DNA of 64,000 nucleotides, from contig NZ_JAHXPT010000001.1 in NCBI RefSeq assembly GCF_019431045.1, positions 434,001 to 498,000 of the forward strand, given 5' to 3'. Under the pieces are notes generated by a model. It worked only from the letters and a program-made list of their open reading frames with translations. It made no database searches and was not told the DNA's origin. Shown piece by piece: positions 40,238 through 51,731 of the stretch. Source of the DNA: Clostridium weizhouense. Its GTDB lineage: Bacteria > Bacillota > Clostridia > Clostridiales > Clostridiaceae. The position numbers were made by a program, and so were the translations under genes. The first letter of the stretch is position 1. Each line of letters opens with the position of its first letter.

Positions 40238-41287
40238 TTATACTTTAATAATATCAAATCCTGCTGCTTTATTTAATCTATTCATTATGGCAATTCCAAC
40301 CCCTTTTTCTTCATAAGCCTCTGCTAAAATAAAATCTGCTCCTAAATCATCGCATTTTCTTAATGCTTCAAATAAATTTTGAGCTACTGTAGATAAATCT
40401 TTAATGCTTCCTAATAATATTTTAGTACCTTCTTTATATTCATGCTCATGTTCCTCTACAGTAAGTATACATACTTTCTTATTGTTATCTATATAATTGT
40501 GTACTATTTCGTTAATTTTTTCAATAGTTTTTTTTCTTTCACCAGATATTATTGTAACTTTTGCTTTTGGTGCATAATGTCTATACTTCATTCCTGGTGC
40601 TTTAGGCTTTAGATTTTCACTAGGTTTTTTCATTATAGCTTTATCTATCTCTATTCTCGGATTTACTTCTTTTAACATTTCTAATGTTATTCCACCTGGT
40701 CTTAATACTAATGGTGGATTAACAGTACAATCCACGATTGTAGATTCTACACCAATAATGCTTTTATGTCCACCTACTATGCAATCAACTTTGCCATCTA
40801 AATCTTCTATACATCTTTGAACATCAGTCGGACTAGGCCTTCCGCTAATATTGGCTGATGGTGCTGCTATAACAGTTTCTGATAATTCTATTAATTTTAA
40901 TGCTATTTCATCATTTGGCATTCTAATTCCAATTGAATCTAAATTAGCACTAGTCATATTAGGTATTATATCTTTTTTCTTTAAAATTATTGTTAATGGT
41001 CCTGGCCAAAATTTATCCATAAGTTTTTGAGCAACTTCTGGGATACTTTCAACTAATGAATCTATATTTTTTGACGCTACATGGACAATTAATGGATTAT
41101 CTTGAGGTCTACCCTTTGCTATAAATATTTTTTTAACACTTTCCTCATTAAGGGCATCTGCACCTAAGCCATAAACTGTTTCTGTAGGGAAAGCAACTAT
41201 TCCACCTTCTTTTATTACTTCAGCTGCTTCTTTTATTTTTTCTTGGTCATCAAAAATATTGTTAACCACAACAATATTTGTTCTCAA
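40238..41287 (-). CDS. sua5: Threonylcarbamoyl-AMP synthase, Sua5 type
   Basis: Makes threonylcarbamoyl-AMP for the t6A37 tRNA modification. 349 residues: YrdC domain (about 10-205, with GGIVAFPTETVYGLGADA and KGRPQDNPLIVH) plus the C-terminal Sua5 domain (about 245-349). The start is TTG with a GAAGGA site 8 bp upstream. Close to prfA and prmC, a translation-quality group. Confidence 0.94.
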   Translation of the reverse strand: MRTNIVVVNNIFDDQEKIKEAAEVIKEGGIVAFPTETVYGLGADALNEESVKKIFIAKGRPQDNPLIVHVASKNIDSLVESIPEVAQKLMDKFWPGPLTIILKKKDIIPNMTSANLDSIGIRMPNDEIALKLIELSETVIAAPSANISGRPSPTDVQRCIEDLDGKVDCIVGGHKSIIGVESTIVDCTVNPPLVLRPGGITLEMLKEVNPRIEIDKAIMKKPSENLKPKAPGMKYRHYAPKAKVTIISGERKKTIEKINEIVHNYIDNNKKVCILTVEEHEHEYKEGTKILLGSIKDLSTVAQNLFEALRKCDDLGADFILAEAYEEKGVGIAIMNRLNKAAGFDIIKV

Positions 41288-41307
41288 AATAAATTCCTTC
41301 TTTCCTG

Positions 41308-41895
41308 CTAAACTATTGTCTGTCCCCGTGCAATCTTAATATTTTGTATACTATAATCTGTATAAACAGCTTTTACACAATTTTTATATATACAATCTAA
41401 TAATAAATATTTTTTCAATCCACCTTTTCTTATAACTTGAAAATAATAAGACTTATCTGGATTAAATTCTTGTATTTTTAAATATTCCTTTTTGATTTCT
41501 GGATATCTTTTAAGAAAATTAGGTACTACTGGTTTTAAAATTTTATTTTTAAAAGCTAAGTTCGTAATAACTATTATTTCCATATCATAATCTGATTTAT
41601 TTGTATGTACTAAAACTACTCTATCACAAAAAACTAAAGACTTACTTGTAAATATTCCTGTTCTAAAACTTAATTTATTATTATTGCATTTGTATTCTAC
41701 TTTATAACTATTAAATCTAAGTATTATAGCTATAACTATTAAAAATTCAATAAATGCCAAAAAAAATAAATAAAACACATTAAAAAGTCCTGTTAAAAAT
41801 AATGCTATAGGTAAAAAAAATGCTATCATAATCATAAAAATTACAAATCCCTTTAATGAGGACTTTTCCTTTTTTATAGCAGTATAAATATCCAT
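41308..41895 (-). CDS. Hypothetical membrane protein, possibly PH-domain-like
   Basis: 195 residues with two adjacent N-terminal membrane helices (about 18-37 and 40-60) followed by a soluble region of alternating strands. That layout resembles bacterial PH-domain (YdbT-like) membrane proteins, but no clear signature is seen. A GGAGGA site precedes the ATG. It lies between prfA and sua5 in the same direction and is probably cotranscribed. I do not recognise the family. Confidence 0.65.
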   Translation of the reverse strand: MDIYTAIKKEKSSLKGFVIFMIMIAFFLPIALFLTGLFNVFYLFFLAFIEFLIVIAIILRFNSYKVEYKCNNNKLSFRTGIFTSKSLVFCDRVVLVHTNKSDYDMEIIVITNLAFKNKILKPVVPNFLKRYPEIKKEYLKIQEFNPDKSYYFQVIRKGGLKKYLLLDCIYKNCVKAVYTDYSIQNIKIARGQTIV

Positions 41896-41916
41896 AACTC
41901 ATTCCTCCTATTATTC

Positions 41917-41950
41917 AAAAGCCTCACATATAAAATGTAAGGCTTTTAAA
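41917..41950 (-). terminator. Hairpin after prfA
   Basis: AAAAGCCTTACAT pairs with ATGTGAGGCTTTT with one mismatch. The T run is short, so some readthrough is likely. Confidence 0.6.
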
Positions 41951-41978
41951 TAATACTTAGGCATTTACTAATATTGCC

Positions 41979-43061
41979 TTACATGTTACTATTTCCCATT
42001 TTTTTCATTTTTTCTGCTTGATCTGCTGTAATTAATGCATTTATTACTTCATCAATATCTCCAGCTAAAAATGCCTCTAATTTATATAATGTTAATCCTA
42101 TTCTATGGTCAGTAATTCTTCCTTGTGGATAGTTGTAAGTTCTGATTCTTTCACTTCTATCACCAGTTCCTACTTGACTTTTTCTATCTTCAGCTATTCC
42201 ATCAGCTCTTTCTTGTTCAGCCTTTTCAAATAATCTTGATCTAAGAACTTTCATAGCTTTTTCTTTATTTTTTAATTGAGACTTTTCATCTTGGCATGAA
42301 ACTACAAGCCCTGTAGGTAAATGGGTAATTCTAACAGCTGAATCTGTAGTATTTACACATTGTCCACCGTGTCCTGATGCTCTAAATACATCAATCCTAA
42401 TATCTTTATCAGCAATTTCAATTTCTACATCATCAACTTCTGGTAAAACAGCTACTGTTGCAGTTGATGTATGAATTCTTCCACTTGATTCAGTATCAGG
42501 AACTCTTTGAACTCTATGTACTCCACTTTCATACTTTAGTTTTGAGTAAGCTCCATTACCCTTAATCATAAAGACAACTTCCTTAAATCCACCAATATCT
42601 GTTTCATTTAAACTCATTATTTCAGTAGACCATCTTTGATTTTCTGCATATCTTGTATACATTCTAAATAAGTTATATGCAAATAGAGCTGCTTCTTCTC
42701 CACCTGCACCTCCTCTTATTTCAACAAAAACGTTCTTATCATCATTTGGATCTTTAGGAAGTAATAATATTTGAATTTCTTCTTCTAATTCTTGTTCTCT
42801 AGTTGTTAAAGAAGATATTTCTTCATTTAACATTTCTCTCATTTCTTTATCACTTTCTTCACTTAACATCTCTTTGTTTGCTTCAAGATCTTCAGTTACT
42901 TGCTTATACTCTCTATATGCATTTACAATTATCTCTAAGTCAGCTTGTTCTTTACAAAGCTTTCTCCATTCATTTTGATTTTGCATAATTGATGGGTCAC
43001 TAATTTTAACTGATAATTCATCATATTTATTTTCTATAAAAGCTAATTTATCTAATAACAT
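41979..43061 (-). CDS. prfA: Peptide chain release factor 1
   Basis: Ends translation at UAA and UAG. 360 residues. [18 protein letters not shown] near 228 holds the GGQ loop methylated by PrmC, and the codon-recognition element reads PDT in [19 protein letters not shown] site precedes the ATG. Directly downstream of the prmC fusion gene, separated by a 380-bp spacer with a structured leader. Confidence 0.98.
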   Translation of the reverse strand: MLLDKLAFIENKYDELSVKISDPSIMQNQNEWRKLCKEQADLEIIVNAYREYKQVTEDLEANKEMLSEESDKEMREMLNEEISSLTTREQELEEEIQILLLPKDPNDDKNVFVEIRGGAGGEEAALFAYNLFRMYTRYAENQRWSTEIMSLNETDIGGFKEVVFMIKGNGAYSKLKYESGVHRVQRVPDTESSGRIHTSTATVAVLPEVDDVEIEIADKDIRIDVFRASGHGGQCVNTTDSAVRITHLPTGLVVSCQDEKSQLKNKEKAMKVLRSRLFEKAEQERADGIAEDRKSQVGTGDRSERIRTYNYPQGRITDHRIGLTLYKLEAFLAGDIDEVINALITADQAEKMKKMGNSNM

Positions 43062-43091
43062 TTAATCACTCCGTATTTCATTTTTACACAT

Positions 43092-43199
43092 TTTATCCAA
43101 GTGTTTAACTATAGTTGGATAAATCACATCCTGACTTTTAGATGAACAAAGCCTTCGGGTAAATAAATGAACTTCATCTAAAAATTAAGAACCACTTGG
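43092..43199 (-). promoter_or_regulatory. Candidate structured leader RNA of prfA with two alternative folds
   Basis: On the minus strand CCAAGTG (43199-43193) can pair with CACTTGG (43103-43097), closing a domain that holds a perfect 11-bp hairpin TTTTAGATGAA/TTCATCTAAAA. Alternatively TTTATCCAA (43123-43115) pairs with TTGGATAAA (43100-43092). Both pairings need the same TTGG, so they exclude each other. The second hairpin ends about 30 bp before the prfA start. Not matched to a known riboswitch class by eye. Confidence 0.5.
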
Positions 43200-43444
43200 T
43201 ATTATATCATATTTTTCGACTTTTAAGCAACAAACTTAACTGTAAGTTATATATTAAGAATTTTTAATTTTTATTAACTCTGTTTACAAAAAATACTACA
43301 TTAATATATCTGCATAAATTAATCATTTATTTTTAATTTAATTGATAGTATCATATAGAATTTAAAGTGTCAAAATAATTTATTTGTAAAAAGTCTATTT
43401 AAAAATACAAATTTCATTTTTAAATAGACATCTTTAATAAGACA

Positions 43445-45208
43445 TTAATTATTTAATTTACCAATTACTACTCTATCTAAGCCAGCAAGATCTTTAATAA
43501 CTTTTACTTCTTTGAAATTAAATTGTTCCATAATCATTTTTACAGACTTACCTTGATTATATCCTATTTCAAATGCTAATATTCCATCTTTTTTTAATAT
43601 CTTACTACTTTTAGCTACTATTTCTCTATAAAAATATAACCCATCTTTTCCTCCACTTAAAGCAGTACGTGGTTCATATTTCTTTACATCATCCATTAGT
43701 TCTTCTATTTCATCCTCTTCAATATAAGGTGGATTTGAAACTAAAATATCATATTGTTTTTCTTGTAATATTACTTCTTCTAATAAGTTACTTCTTATAA
43801 ATGAAGTCCTATCTTTTAAATTAAATCTTTCAATATTAATCAAAGTTACTTTTTCTGGAATTTCATAATAATCTATTAAATCGACATTTATTTTACTTCT
43901 AAAATAAGCTAATGATATTCCAATAGCACCAGAGCCACAACACAAGTCGCATATTTCCTTCTCTTCATCTTCATTAATATTATTTAATACTTCTTCAACT
44001 AATATCTCAGTATCTCCCCTAGGAATTAATACTCCTTCTTCAATATAAAGATTAAGTCCCATAAATTCACATTCATTTAAAATATATTTAACTGGCATTT
44101 TATCTTTTCTTTTGTCAATCAATTTAAGGTATTCTTTCTCATTAGATACAATAACCGATTCTTCTCTATGTGTTATTAAATAAATTCTTTCTTTATCTAA
44201 TACCTTTCCAAGTAATAATTCTGCATCTAATCTAGCTGTATCTACATTATTATCTTTTAAAATATTCGTTCCTAAATTAATCAATTCTCCAATACTTTTT
44301 TTCATATCTTCAATTCCTTCTGCTGCTTTTAGTGCTGCAATGGCAACTTCTATTTGCTTATCATCTGGTTCTTTAGTAGTTAAAAGTTGTAACTGCATTC
44401 CTGGCCATGCAATAATTTTTGATAAAGAATTATTATTCTTTCCTAACCACTTTATTATTTCATAAGTAAAACCTGTTACTACAGGGATTAATATAATTCT
44501 TAGAATTAATCTTTCCACAAAACTTCCCCATCCTGTAAATGAAAATACCACTATACTAACAAACATTACTAAAAACAAAAAATTAGTTCCACATCTTGGA
44601 TGAAGTCTTGGATGTTTCTTAACATTTTCTACTGTTAATTCTTCCATAGCTTCATAGCAAAATATAGTTTTATGCTCTGCACCATGATATTGTAATACTC
44701 TATATATATCATTTAACTTACTTATTATAAACATATATCCAATCAATATTATTATTCTTATAATAGCTTCAATAAAATTCAATTCTATATAAGATATACC
44801 TGTCTCTTTAAAAATTGATGCTATACTAGTTGGTAAAACTATAAAAAGAAGAATAGATATAAAAAATGAAAATATTAATGTTAATCCCATAATTATACTA
44901 TTTACTTTTTCACCCAACTTACCAGTAATCCAAAGTTCAAATTTTGATGGCTCATCATCCTCTTCTTCAAAAAACGAAGCTGAATAATTTAATGAATTTA
45001 TTCCTAGTTTTAATGAGTCAAATAAAACAAAAAATCCTCTTAAAAAAGGAATGTTTAAAATTGGATACTTTTTAGTTATAGCGCTAATTTTCTCTACTTT
45101 TATTTCTATATTTCCTTTAAGTGTTCTTACTGCAGTAGCTAACCCCTTAGTGCCTCTCATCATGACACCTTCAATAACAGCTTGACCTCCAACATCACAT
45201 CTTTTCAT
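43445..45208 (-). CDS. prmC: Fusion of DUF1385 membrane domain and release-factor glutamine methyltransferase PrmC
   Basis: 587 residues. The first 300 form a DUF1385 (YqhQ-like) region: GGQAVIEGVMMRG at the start, several membrane helices, an HGAEHKTIFCYE motif and HPRLHPRCGTNFL. The rest is a complete PrmC: an N-terminal helical lobe (about 310-390), SAM-binding DLCCGSGAIGIS near 433 and the catalytic NPPY near 491. PrmC methylates the Gln of the GGQ loops of RF1 and RF2. The chosen ATG (MKRCDVGG) has only a weak AGAAAG site; earlier in-frame starts would overlap tdk. Lies between tdk and prfA. The fusion appears natural since the junction is in frame and both parts are complete. Confidence 0.9.
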   Translation of the reverse strand: MKRCDVGGQAVIEGVMMRGTKGLATAVRTLKGNIEIKVEKISAITKKYPILNIPFLRGFFVLFDSLKLGINSLNYSASFFEEEDDEPSKFELWITGKLGEKVNSIIMGLTLIFSFFISILLFIVLPTSIASIFKETGISYIELNFIEAIIRIIILIGYMFIISKLNDIYRVLQYHGAEHKTIFCYEAMEELTVENVKKHPRLHPRCGTNFLFLVMFVSIVVFSFTGWGSFVERLILRIILIPVVTGFTYEIIKWLGKNNNSLSKIIAWPGMQLQLLTTKEPDDKQIEVAIAALKAAEGIEDMKKSIGELINLGTNILKDNNVDTARLDAELLLGKVLDKERIYLITHREESVIVSNEKEYLKLIDKRKDKMPVKYILNECEFMGLNLYIEEGVLIPRGDTEILVEEVLNNINEDEEKEICDLCCGSGAIGISLAYFRSKINVDLIDYYEIPEKVTLINIERFNLKDRTSFIRSNLLEEVILQEKQYDILVSNPPYIEEDEIEELMDDVKKYEPRTALSGGKDGLYFYREIVAKSSKILKKDGILAFEIGYNQGKSVKMIMEQFNFKEVKVIKDLAGLDRVVIGKLNN

Positions 45209-45224
45209 AATCAACACACACTTT

Positions 45225-45833
45225 CTAATTATCTTTTTTATCAGTAATACATCTTTGTTTATATTTATAATAGCAATCTCCACATAATGATTCATAACGT
45301 ACATCATCTTGTTCATCTATTGCTATTTGTTCTCCTTCAAAAACAAATTTACCATTAATCTTTCTTCCATTTAATAAAGCTTTTTTACCACAAGCACATA
45401 TAGTCTTCATTTCTTCTATACTATGTGCAATTAATAATAGTCTTGTACTACCTTCAAATCCATTCATTTTAAAATCTGTTCTTAATCCATAACATATTAT
45501 AGGTATATTTAATCTAACTGATATTTCAAATAATTGATCTATTTGTTTCGCTTTCATAAATTGAACTTCATCTACTAATATACAATCTATACTAGATTTA
45601 CTACTTAAATATTCAGTAACTAAATTTAATATATTATCATCTTCCGAAACCATGAAATCAACTTTTCTTTCTACTCCAAGTCTAGATAATAATCTATCTC
45701 CTCCTTTTTTATCTACCAAAGGTTTTATTACAATAACCTTCATACCACGTTCTTCATAATTGTATGCCACTTGCATTAAATGAGTAGATTTACCAGAATT
45801 CATTGCTCCATATCTAAAATATAACTTACTCAT
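45225..45833 (-). CDS. tdk: Thymidine kinase
   Basis: Phosphorylates thymidine to dTMP. 202-residue type II kinase with the P-loop GAMNSGKSTHLMQ near 8, DEVQF near 90, and a zinc ribbon CACGKK plus CGDCYYKY. Its end is 16 bp before the prmC fusion start. Confidence 0.96.
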   Translation of the reverse strand: MSKLYFRYGAMNSGKSTHLMQVAYNYEERGMKVIVIKPLVDKKGGDRLLSRLGVERKVDFMVSEDDNILNLVTEYLSSKSSIDCILVDEVQFMKAKQIDQLFEISVRLNIPIICYGLRTDFKMNGFEGSTRLLLIAHSIEEMKTICACGKKALLNGRKINGKFVFEGEQIAIDEQDDVRYESLCGDCYYKYKQRCITDKKDN

Positions 45834-45922
45834 AATTCACTACTCTCCTTTTAATTATCTTAGACAAATAAAAAATAATATTATAAATACTAACTTATTA
45901 TTTTTTGAATGTACCTTAATCG

Positions 45923-45951
45923 ATTATAGCATTTAATACTTACCTAAATAA
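45923..45951 (-). promoter_or_regulatory. Candidate promoter of the tdk-prmC-prfA operon
   Basis: Extended -10 TGCTATAAT on the minus strand with a poor -35 (TTATTT) at 17 bp. Confidence 0.5.
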
Positions 45952-46026
45952 AGAAGTTTTTAGTTCCATAAATATCTTTAATTATAGATATATTATTTTT
46001 AAATAAAGATATAATTTTACTTAATA

Positions 46027-46110
46027 ACAAAGTCTCTATGCCCACACTTTAATGGAAAGTTAACACTTAAGAAGTATAATTGAAAGGCTTCGATTTTATT
46101 AAAATAAATA
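46027..46110. repeat. Diverged intergenic repeat copy
   Basis: AAGTCTCTATGCCCACACTT, then GTTAACACTTAAGAAGT and GGCTTCGATTTTATTAA align with the repeat at 9230 at reduced identity. Confidence 0.45.
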
Positions 46111-46157
46111 TAAATTTAATGATTTGTTTTCTTAATTTATATTTTTTATTAATTATA

Positions 46158-46186
46158 TTGACCATAAAAATTCACTATGATATACT
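46158..46186 (+). promoter_or_regulatory. Promoter of rpmE
   Basis: TTGACC and TATACT with a 17-bp spacer. The leader then contains a perfect 8-bp inverted repeat ATATTAAC/GTTAATAT at 46201-46221, just upstream of the ribosome binding site. Confidence 0.75.
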
Positions 46187-46240
46187 TTAATAGTTATTTC
46201 ATATTAACATAAAGTTAATATACTGGAAGAGGTGAAAAAA

Positions 46241-46450
46241 ATGAAAGAAGGCATACATCCAGAATACCACAACAATACAGTGGTTAAGTGTGCATGTGGA
46301 AACACTTTTACAACTGGTTCTGTTAAAGAAGAACTTAAAGTTGAAATATGCTCTAAATGCCACCCATTCTTCACTGGTAAGCAAAAGATCGTTGATGTTG
46401 GCGGTAGAGTTGATAAATTCAATAAGAGATTTAATCTTAATGCTAAATAG
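46241..46450 (+). CDS. rpmE: 50S ribosomal protein L31, zinc-binding type
   Basis: 69 residues. CACGN near 16 and CSKCHPF near 35 form the four-residue metal site of the C+ type L31. The GTG three codons upstream is rejected because the AGAGGTG ribosome binding site overlaps it. Monocistronic, with its own promoter and terminator. Confidence 0.97.
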   Translation: MKEGIHPEYHNNTVVKCACGNTFTTGSVKEELKVEICSKCHPFFTGKQKIVDVGGRVDKFNKRFNLNAK

Positions 46451-46455
46451 GAAAT

Positions 46456-46490
46456 TTAAGGAAAGACTTAGTCTTTCCTATTTTCTTTTT
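46456..46490 (+). terminator. Terminator of rpmE
   Basis: AGGAAAGACT pairs with AGTCTTTCCT, followed by ATTTTCTTTTT. Confidence 0.88.
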
Positions 46491-46602
46491 ATACATCTTT
46501 TATTTTAATAAAAAAACCCATAAATAGCTTATTATATTTAAAATTTGCAATAAACATGATAAACTATTCTATATGTAATATAGTAGAAATGAGTGAAATT
46601 AA

Positions 46603-47709
46603 GTGAAAAAGATTTTAATCTTAACAACCTCTACAGGACAAGGGCATAATCAAGCTGCAAATTCCATATCTCAATCTTTTGAAGATGCTGGATATGAAAC
46701 TATTAAACATGATTTTTTGTTTAAAAGTAGTAAACTTTTAAATGATTTAATTGTAGTGGGTTATGAAATTTTAGCATCAAAATTCCCTAAATTTTATGGT
46801 TGGTTTTATAATCTTACTGATAGTAAGATTACCAATAAAATATTGAAACTTATTTTCTTTTTTCCAAAAAGAAAACTATTAAAACTAATAAAGAATATTG
46901 AACCTGATTTAATAATAGCTACACATGCTCTTTCAATAAACATTGTTACACCATTAAAAAAACAAGGATTAAATATACCTTACATTATAATCGTAACTGA
47001 TTTCAAGGCACATTATACTTATATCGACTCTGATGTAGATGCATATATTACAGGGAGTTCATATACAAAGCAATCATTAATAAATAAAGGAATTCAAACT
47101 GATAAGATCTATCCAATAGGAATTCCTATTAAAAAGATTTTTTATAAATCTGATTATTCTTTAAAAGATTTAAAAAATGATGGTTACTTTAATTTATTAC
47201 TTATGAGTGGTAGTCTTGGTTTAAATACTATTTCTTTTGTATTAAAAGAATTACTTAAAAGCCCTCATAAATTAAGAATTACTGTTGTATGTGGAAACAA
47301 TAATAAATTAGAGAAATATTTAACAAATTATTGTAATACAAATAAATATAACAATAAAAAACTACATATATTAGGTTTTACCAAAGATATTCCTGAATTA
47401 ATGGATTATTGTGATGTAATAATATCTAAACCTGGTGGATTAACCGTGACAGAATCAATTGTTAAAAATATTCCTTTAATAATTCCATTTGCGATACCTG
47501 GTCAAGAAATGGAGAATATTGATTTTTTAGTTAATGGTGGATATTCTATACTTGTAAATAATTTAGATGAAATTAACCCTGTTATAGATGATTTAATTTG
47601 TGATAAAAATAAACTTTCTATAATAAAAGATAAATTAAAAGAATTATCATCCACATATAGTGTAGATGAAATTGTTACTATTGGGGAAAACTTAATAAAA
47701 AATAACTAG
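46603..47709 (+). CDS. MGDG-synthase/UgtP-type glycosyltransferase
   Basis: 368-residue GT28-like glycosyltransferase of the monogalactosyldiacylglycerol synthase family, expected to add glucose or a related sugar to diacylglycerol at the membrane. N-terminal TTSTGQGHNQAANSI binds lipid acceptor and donor; VTDFKAHYTY near 130; the donor site shows SKPGGLTVTESI near 285 and IPGQEMENIDFL near 304. Start is GTG with a weak GAGTGAA site. No partner gene; convergent with rho. Confidence 0.88.
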   Translation: MKKILILTTSTGQGHNQAANSISQSFEDAGYETIKHDFLFKSSKLLNDLIVVGYEILASKFPKFYGWFYNLTDSKITNKILKLIFFFPKRKLLKLIKNIEPDLIIATHALSINIVTPLKKQGLNIPYIIIVTDFKAHYTYIDSDVDAYITGSSYTKQSLINKGIQTDKIYPIGIPIKKIFYKSDYSLKDLKNDGYFNLLLMSGSLGLNTISFVLKELLKSPHKLRITVVCGNNNKLEKYLTNYCNTNKYNNKKLHILGFTKDIPELMDYCDVIISKPGGLTVTESIVKNIPLIIPFAIPGQEMENIDFLVNGGYSILVNNLDEINPVIDDLICDKNKLSIIKDKLKELSSTYSVDEIVTIGENLIKNN

Positions 47710-47750
47710 GATATATAAATAATTATAATATATATCCTAGTCATTTTTAT
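47704..47750 (+). terminator. Bidirectional terminator between the glycosyltransferase and rho
   Basis: ACTAGGATATATA pairs with TATATATCCTAGT; T runs flank both sides. Confidence 0.85.
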
Positions 47751-49192
47751 TATATACCACTTTTTTTGAACATATTAATAAAATCTTTATTATTTGAAGT
47801 TTTAGATAACATATTTATAAGGTTTTCTGTAACTTCTTCTATATTTCCATCCTTATACATAACTCTTCTTATTTTATATGCTACTTCTTGTTCTTCTCTA
47901 GAGAAAATAAGATCTTCTTTTCTTGTTCCTGATTTATAAATATCAATTGCTGGGAATATTCTTCTTTCTTGTAATTTTCTATCGAGATGAACTTCCATAT
48001 TTCCTGTTCCTTTAAACTCTTCAAATATCATATCATCCATTCTTGAACCTGTTTCAATTAATGCAGTTGCTAAAATTGTTAAGCTACCGCCCTCTTCAAT
48101 ATTTCTTGCAGCTCCAAAAAATTTCTTAGGCATTATTAAAGCTCCTGGATCTAATCCACCTGATAATGTTCTTCCAGTTGGAGTTATAGTTAAATTATAA
48201 GCTCTAGATAATCTAGTTAAACTATCCATAAGTATAACAACATCTTTTCCTTGCTCTACCATTCTTTTAGCTCTTTCTAATACCATTCTTGATACCTTTG
48301 CATGATTTTGAGGTTCTTCATCAAATGTTGAGTATATTACATCCCCATTGATAGATCTAATCATATCTGTAACTTCTTCTGGTCTTTCATCAATAAGTAA
48401 TACTATTAATTTTATTTCTGGATAATTTAAAGAAATGTTTTGAGCTACTTTTTTTAATAAAGTAGTTTTACCAGCCTTTGGTGGTGCAACTATAATACCT
48501 CTTTGACCTTTTCCTATTGGACAGATTATATCCATCAATCTTGATGATAAATCTCTTTCATCAGACGTTTCTAACATTAATCTTTCTTTAGGATATATAG
48601 GTGTTAATGTTTCAAAGTATTTTCTTCCTATTGCTTTTTCTGGTTCTTCTCCATTTACTTTTTGAACATATAAAAGAGCTTTAAATTTTTCTCCTTCTTT
48701 TGCTTCCCTAACTTTTCCTTCTACTTCATCACCAGTTCTCAAATTAAATCTTCTTATTTGAGATGGAGATACATAAATATCCTCACTACTTGTTAAATAA
48801 TTTTTACATCTTAAAAATCCAAAATTATTATTTTCTAATATTTCTAAAATACCCTTTGCAGTATTTGATTCATTAATCATGCTTTTTAATTTTTCTTGTT
48901 TTGAAAAATTATCTTCATGTTCTACATTTCTATTATAGTTATTATTCTTTATGTTTTCCCTATTACCTAAAGTATTGCTTGTAGTTATATCTGTTTTTTC
49001 TTCCTTCAGTACTTTAGGTGCTATTTTTTCTCTTAAAATCATCCCTTCTTTCTCTACAGAATTAGGCGATTTTTCTAAAATTCTTTCTATTAAATCATTT
49101 TTTTTATATTTAGATATATTTTTTATCTCTAAATTTTTAGCAATTTCCTTTAATTGACTTAAAGTCATGCCTTCATATTCTTGCTTTGTCAA
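47750..49192 (-). CDS. rho: Transcription termination factor Rho with Asn-rich insert
   Basis: Hexameric RNA-dependent ATPase that ends transcription. 480 residues. N-terminal SAP-like helix bundle (about 1-45), an Asn/Lys/Glu-rich linker (about 60-105, with nine Asn in residues 73-95), RNA-binding CSD domain (about 112-185), then the motor with Walker [13 protein letters not shown] near 240 and [13 protein letters not shown] near 320. Start is TTG, 7 bp after GGAGG. The linker corresponds in position to the prion-like segment described for C. botulinum Rho. Confidence 0.97.
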   Translation of the reverse strand: MTKQEYEGMTLSQLKEIAKNLEIKNISKYKKNDLIERILEKSPNSVEKEGMILREKIAPKVLKEEKTDITTSNTLGNRENIKNNNYNRNVEHEDNFSKQEKLKSMINESNTAKGILEILENNNFGFLRCKNYLTSSEDIYVSPSQIRRFNLRTGDEVEGKVREAKEGEKFKALLYVQKVNGEEPEKAIGRKYFETLTPIYPKERLMLETSDERDLSSRLMDIICPIGKGQRGIIVAPPKAGKTTLLKKVAQNISLNYPEIKLIVLLIDERPEEVTDMIRSINGDVIYSTFDEEPQNHAKVSRMVLERAKRMVEQGKDVVILMDSLTRLSRAYNLTITPTGRTLSGGLDPGALIMPKKFFGAARNIEEGGSLTILATALIETGSRMDDMIFEEFKGTGNMEVHLDRKLQERRIFPAIDIYKSGTRKEDLIFSREEQEVAYKIRRVMYKDGNIEEVTENLINMLSKTSNNKDFINMFKKSGI

Positions 49193-49829
49193 GCTAGCAC
49201 CTCCATTTTAAATTAATTGATACATAATCTATTCTATAAATAACAGTCTTAATTCTAAATTTATATATACATATTTTTCAATTGAAAATTCACAATAATT
49301 AATTATGATAAAATTATTTAAAATTTCTTAACAAAATATATTTTAATCAAAAATTTTAATTAAAATATCAGATAAATATATTTTATTTTTTAATATATAT
49401 TTTAGAAATACTAAAGAATTTTTTCAAATTCTCTTTATTCATTGTGAATTAATTTTTGTTACAAATTTTAAAAATTAGGGAATTTTATTAAGATTTTAAA
49501 ATTAAGATATGCATAATTTTTACTGATTACTATTCTTTTATAATATATTATGTATAAAAACTTTAATTTTTTAAGTCTTATATAAATTATTATATCCAAG
49601 AAAAATATTTTAAAACTTTTCTTATATATAACTTTATAATAAATAAATATTTAGTTTTATTATAAGTCCTTTTTTTATAATAGTAAATGTTTTTATTTAA
49701 TATATTAAATATTAAAACTTTTAAGTAATATTAACATTCATTTAATAAATATATTTTATTTTTTGTTATATGGTTGAAAGCCATAGTCTTTCTGAAAAAT
49801 ATATGTTTTAGAAATCATAAAGTGATTTC

Positions 49830-49926
49830 ATCGTAAATTCTCAATCGTCTATTGTGAATTTAAATTATCTCATTTACCTTAAATTTTATCAGACTTTTAA
49901 TCTTAAGAAATTCTATACTTTCCTAG
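49830..49926. repeat. Diverged intergenic repeat copy next to the pyrG terminator
   Basis: Shares ATTTTATCA, a TTAAGAAATTCTATACTTT end and a TCAATCGTCTATTGTGAATT segment with the copy at 9230-9335, in the same order. Confidence 0.55.
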
Positions 49927-49930
49927 ATAT

Positions 49931-49964
49931 AAAAAAGTTTCCCTTATTATTAAGGAAAACTTTT
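49931..49964 (-). terminator. Terminator of pyrG
   Basis: AAAAGTTTTCCTTA pairs with TAAGGGAAACTTTT on the minus strand, followed by T. Confidence 0.85.
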
Positions 49965-49974
49965 AAATCTAGAT

Positions 49975-51597
<1,623 letters not shown>

Positions 51598-51731
51598 TTA
51601 TTTTATATTGACTGCACATTCTTTAAATGATATAATAAAATTCCACCCATTAAATATGTCATGGGTCTTTTTGTGCTGAAATAACATAAGCAATATAATA
51701 TCATATAATTATGTTGTTGACTAGCTTTTTT

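Larger units (their letters stand above)
45834..46240. other. Divergent spacer between tdk and rpmE
   Basis: About 400 bp. It carries the probable tdk promoter (45923-45951), a diverged intergenic repeat (46027-46110), the rpmE promoter (46158-46186) and a palindrome in the rpmE leader. No small gene was seen. Confidence 0.6.
49193..49974. other. Long noncoding region between rho and pyrG
   Basis: About 780 bp of very AT-rich sequence. It holds the pyrG terminator (49931-49964), a repeat copy (49830-49926), several GTGAATT/AATTCAC pieces (near 49286, 49441, 49852), and a small hairpin TATGG/CCATA near 49770. No coding frame and no clear rho promoter were identified; the rho leader may be long. 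Confidence 0.55.

Noticed and set aside
51645..51666. Pyrimidine attenuator before pyrG
   Set aside because: There is a small hairpin, but no T run and no clear 5' G-rich start as in known pyrG attenuation, so it is mentioned only under pyrG.
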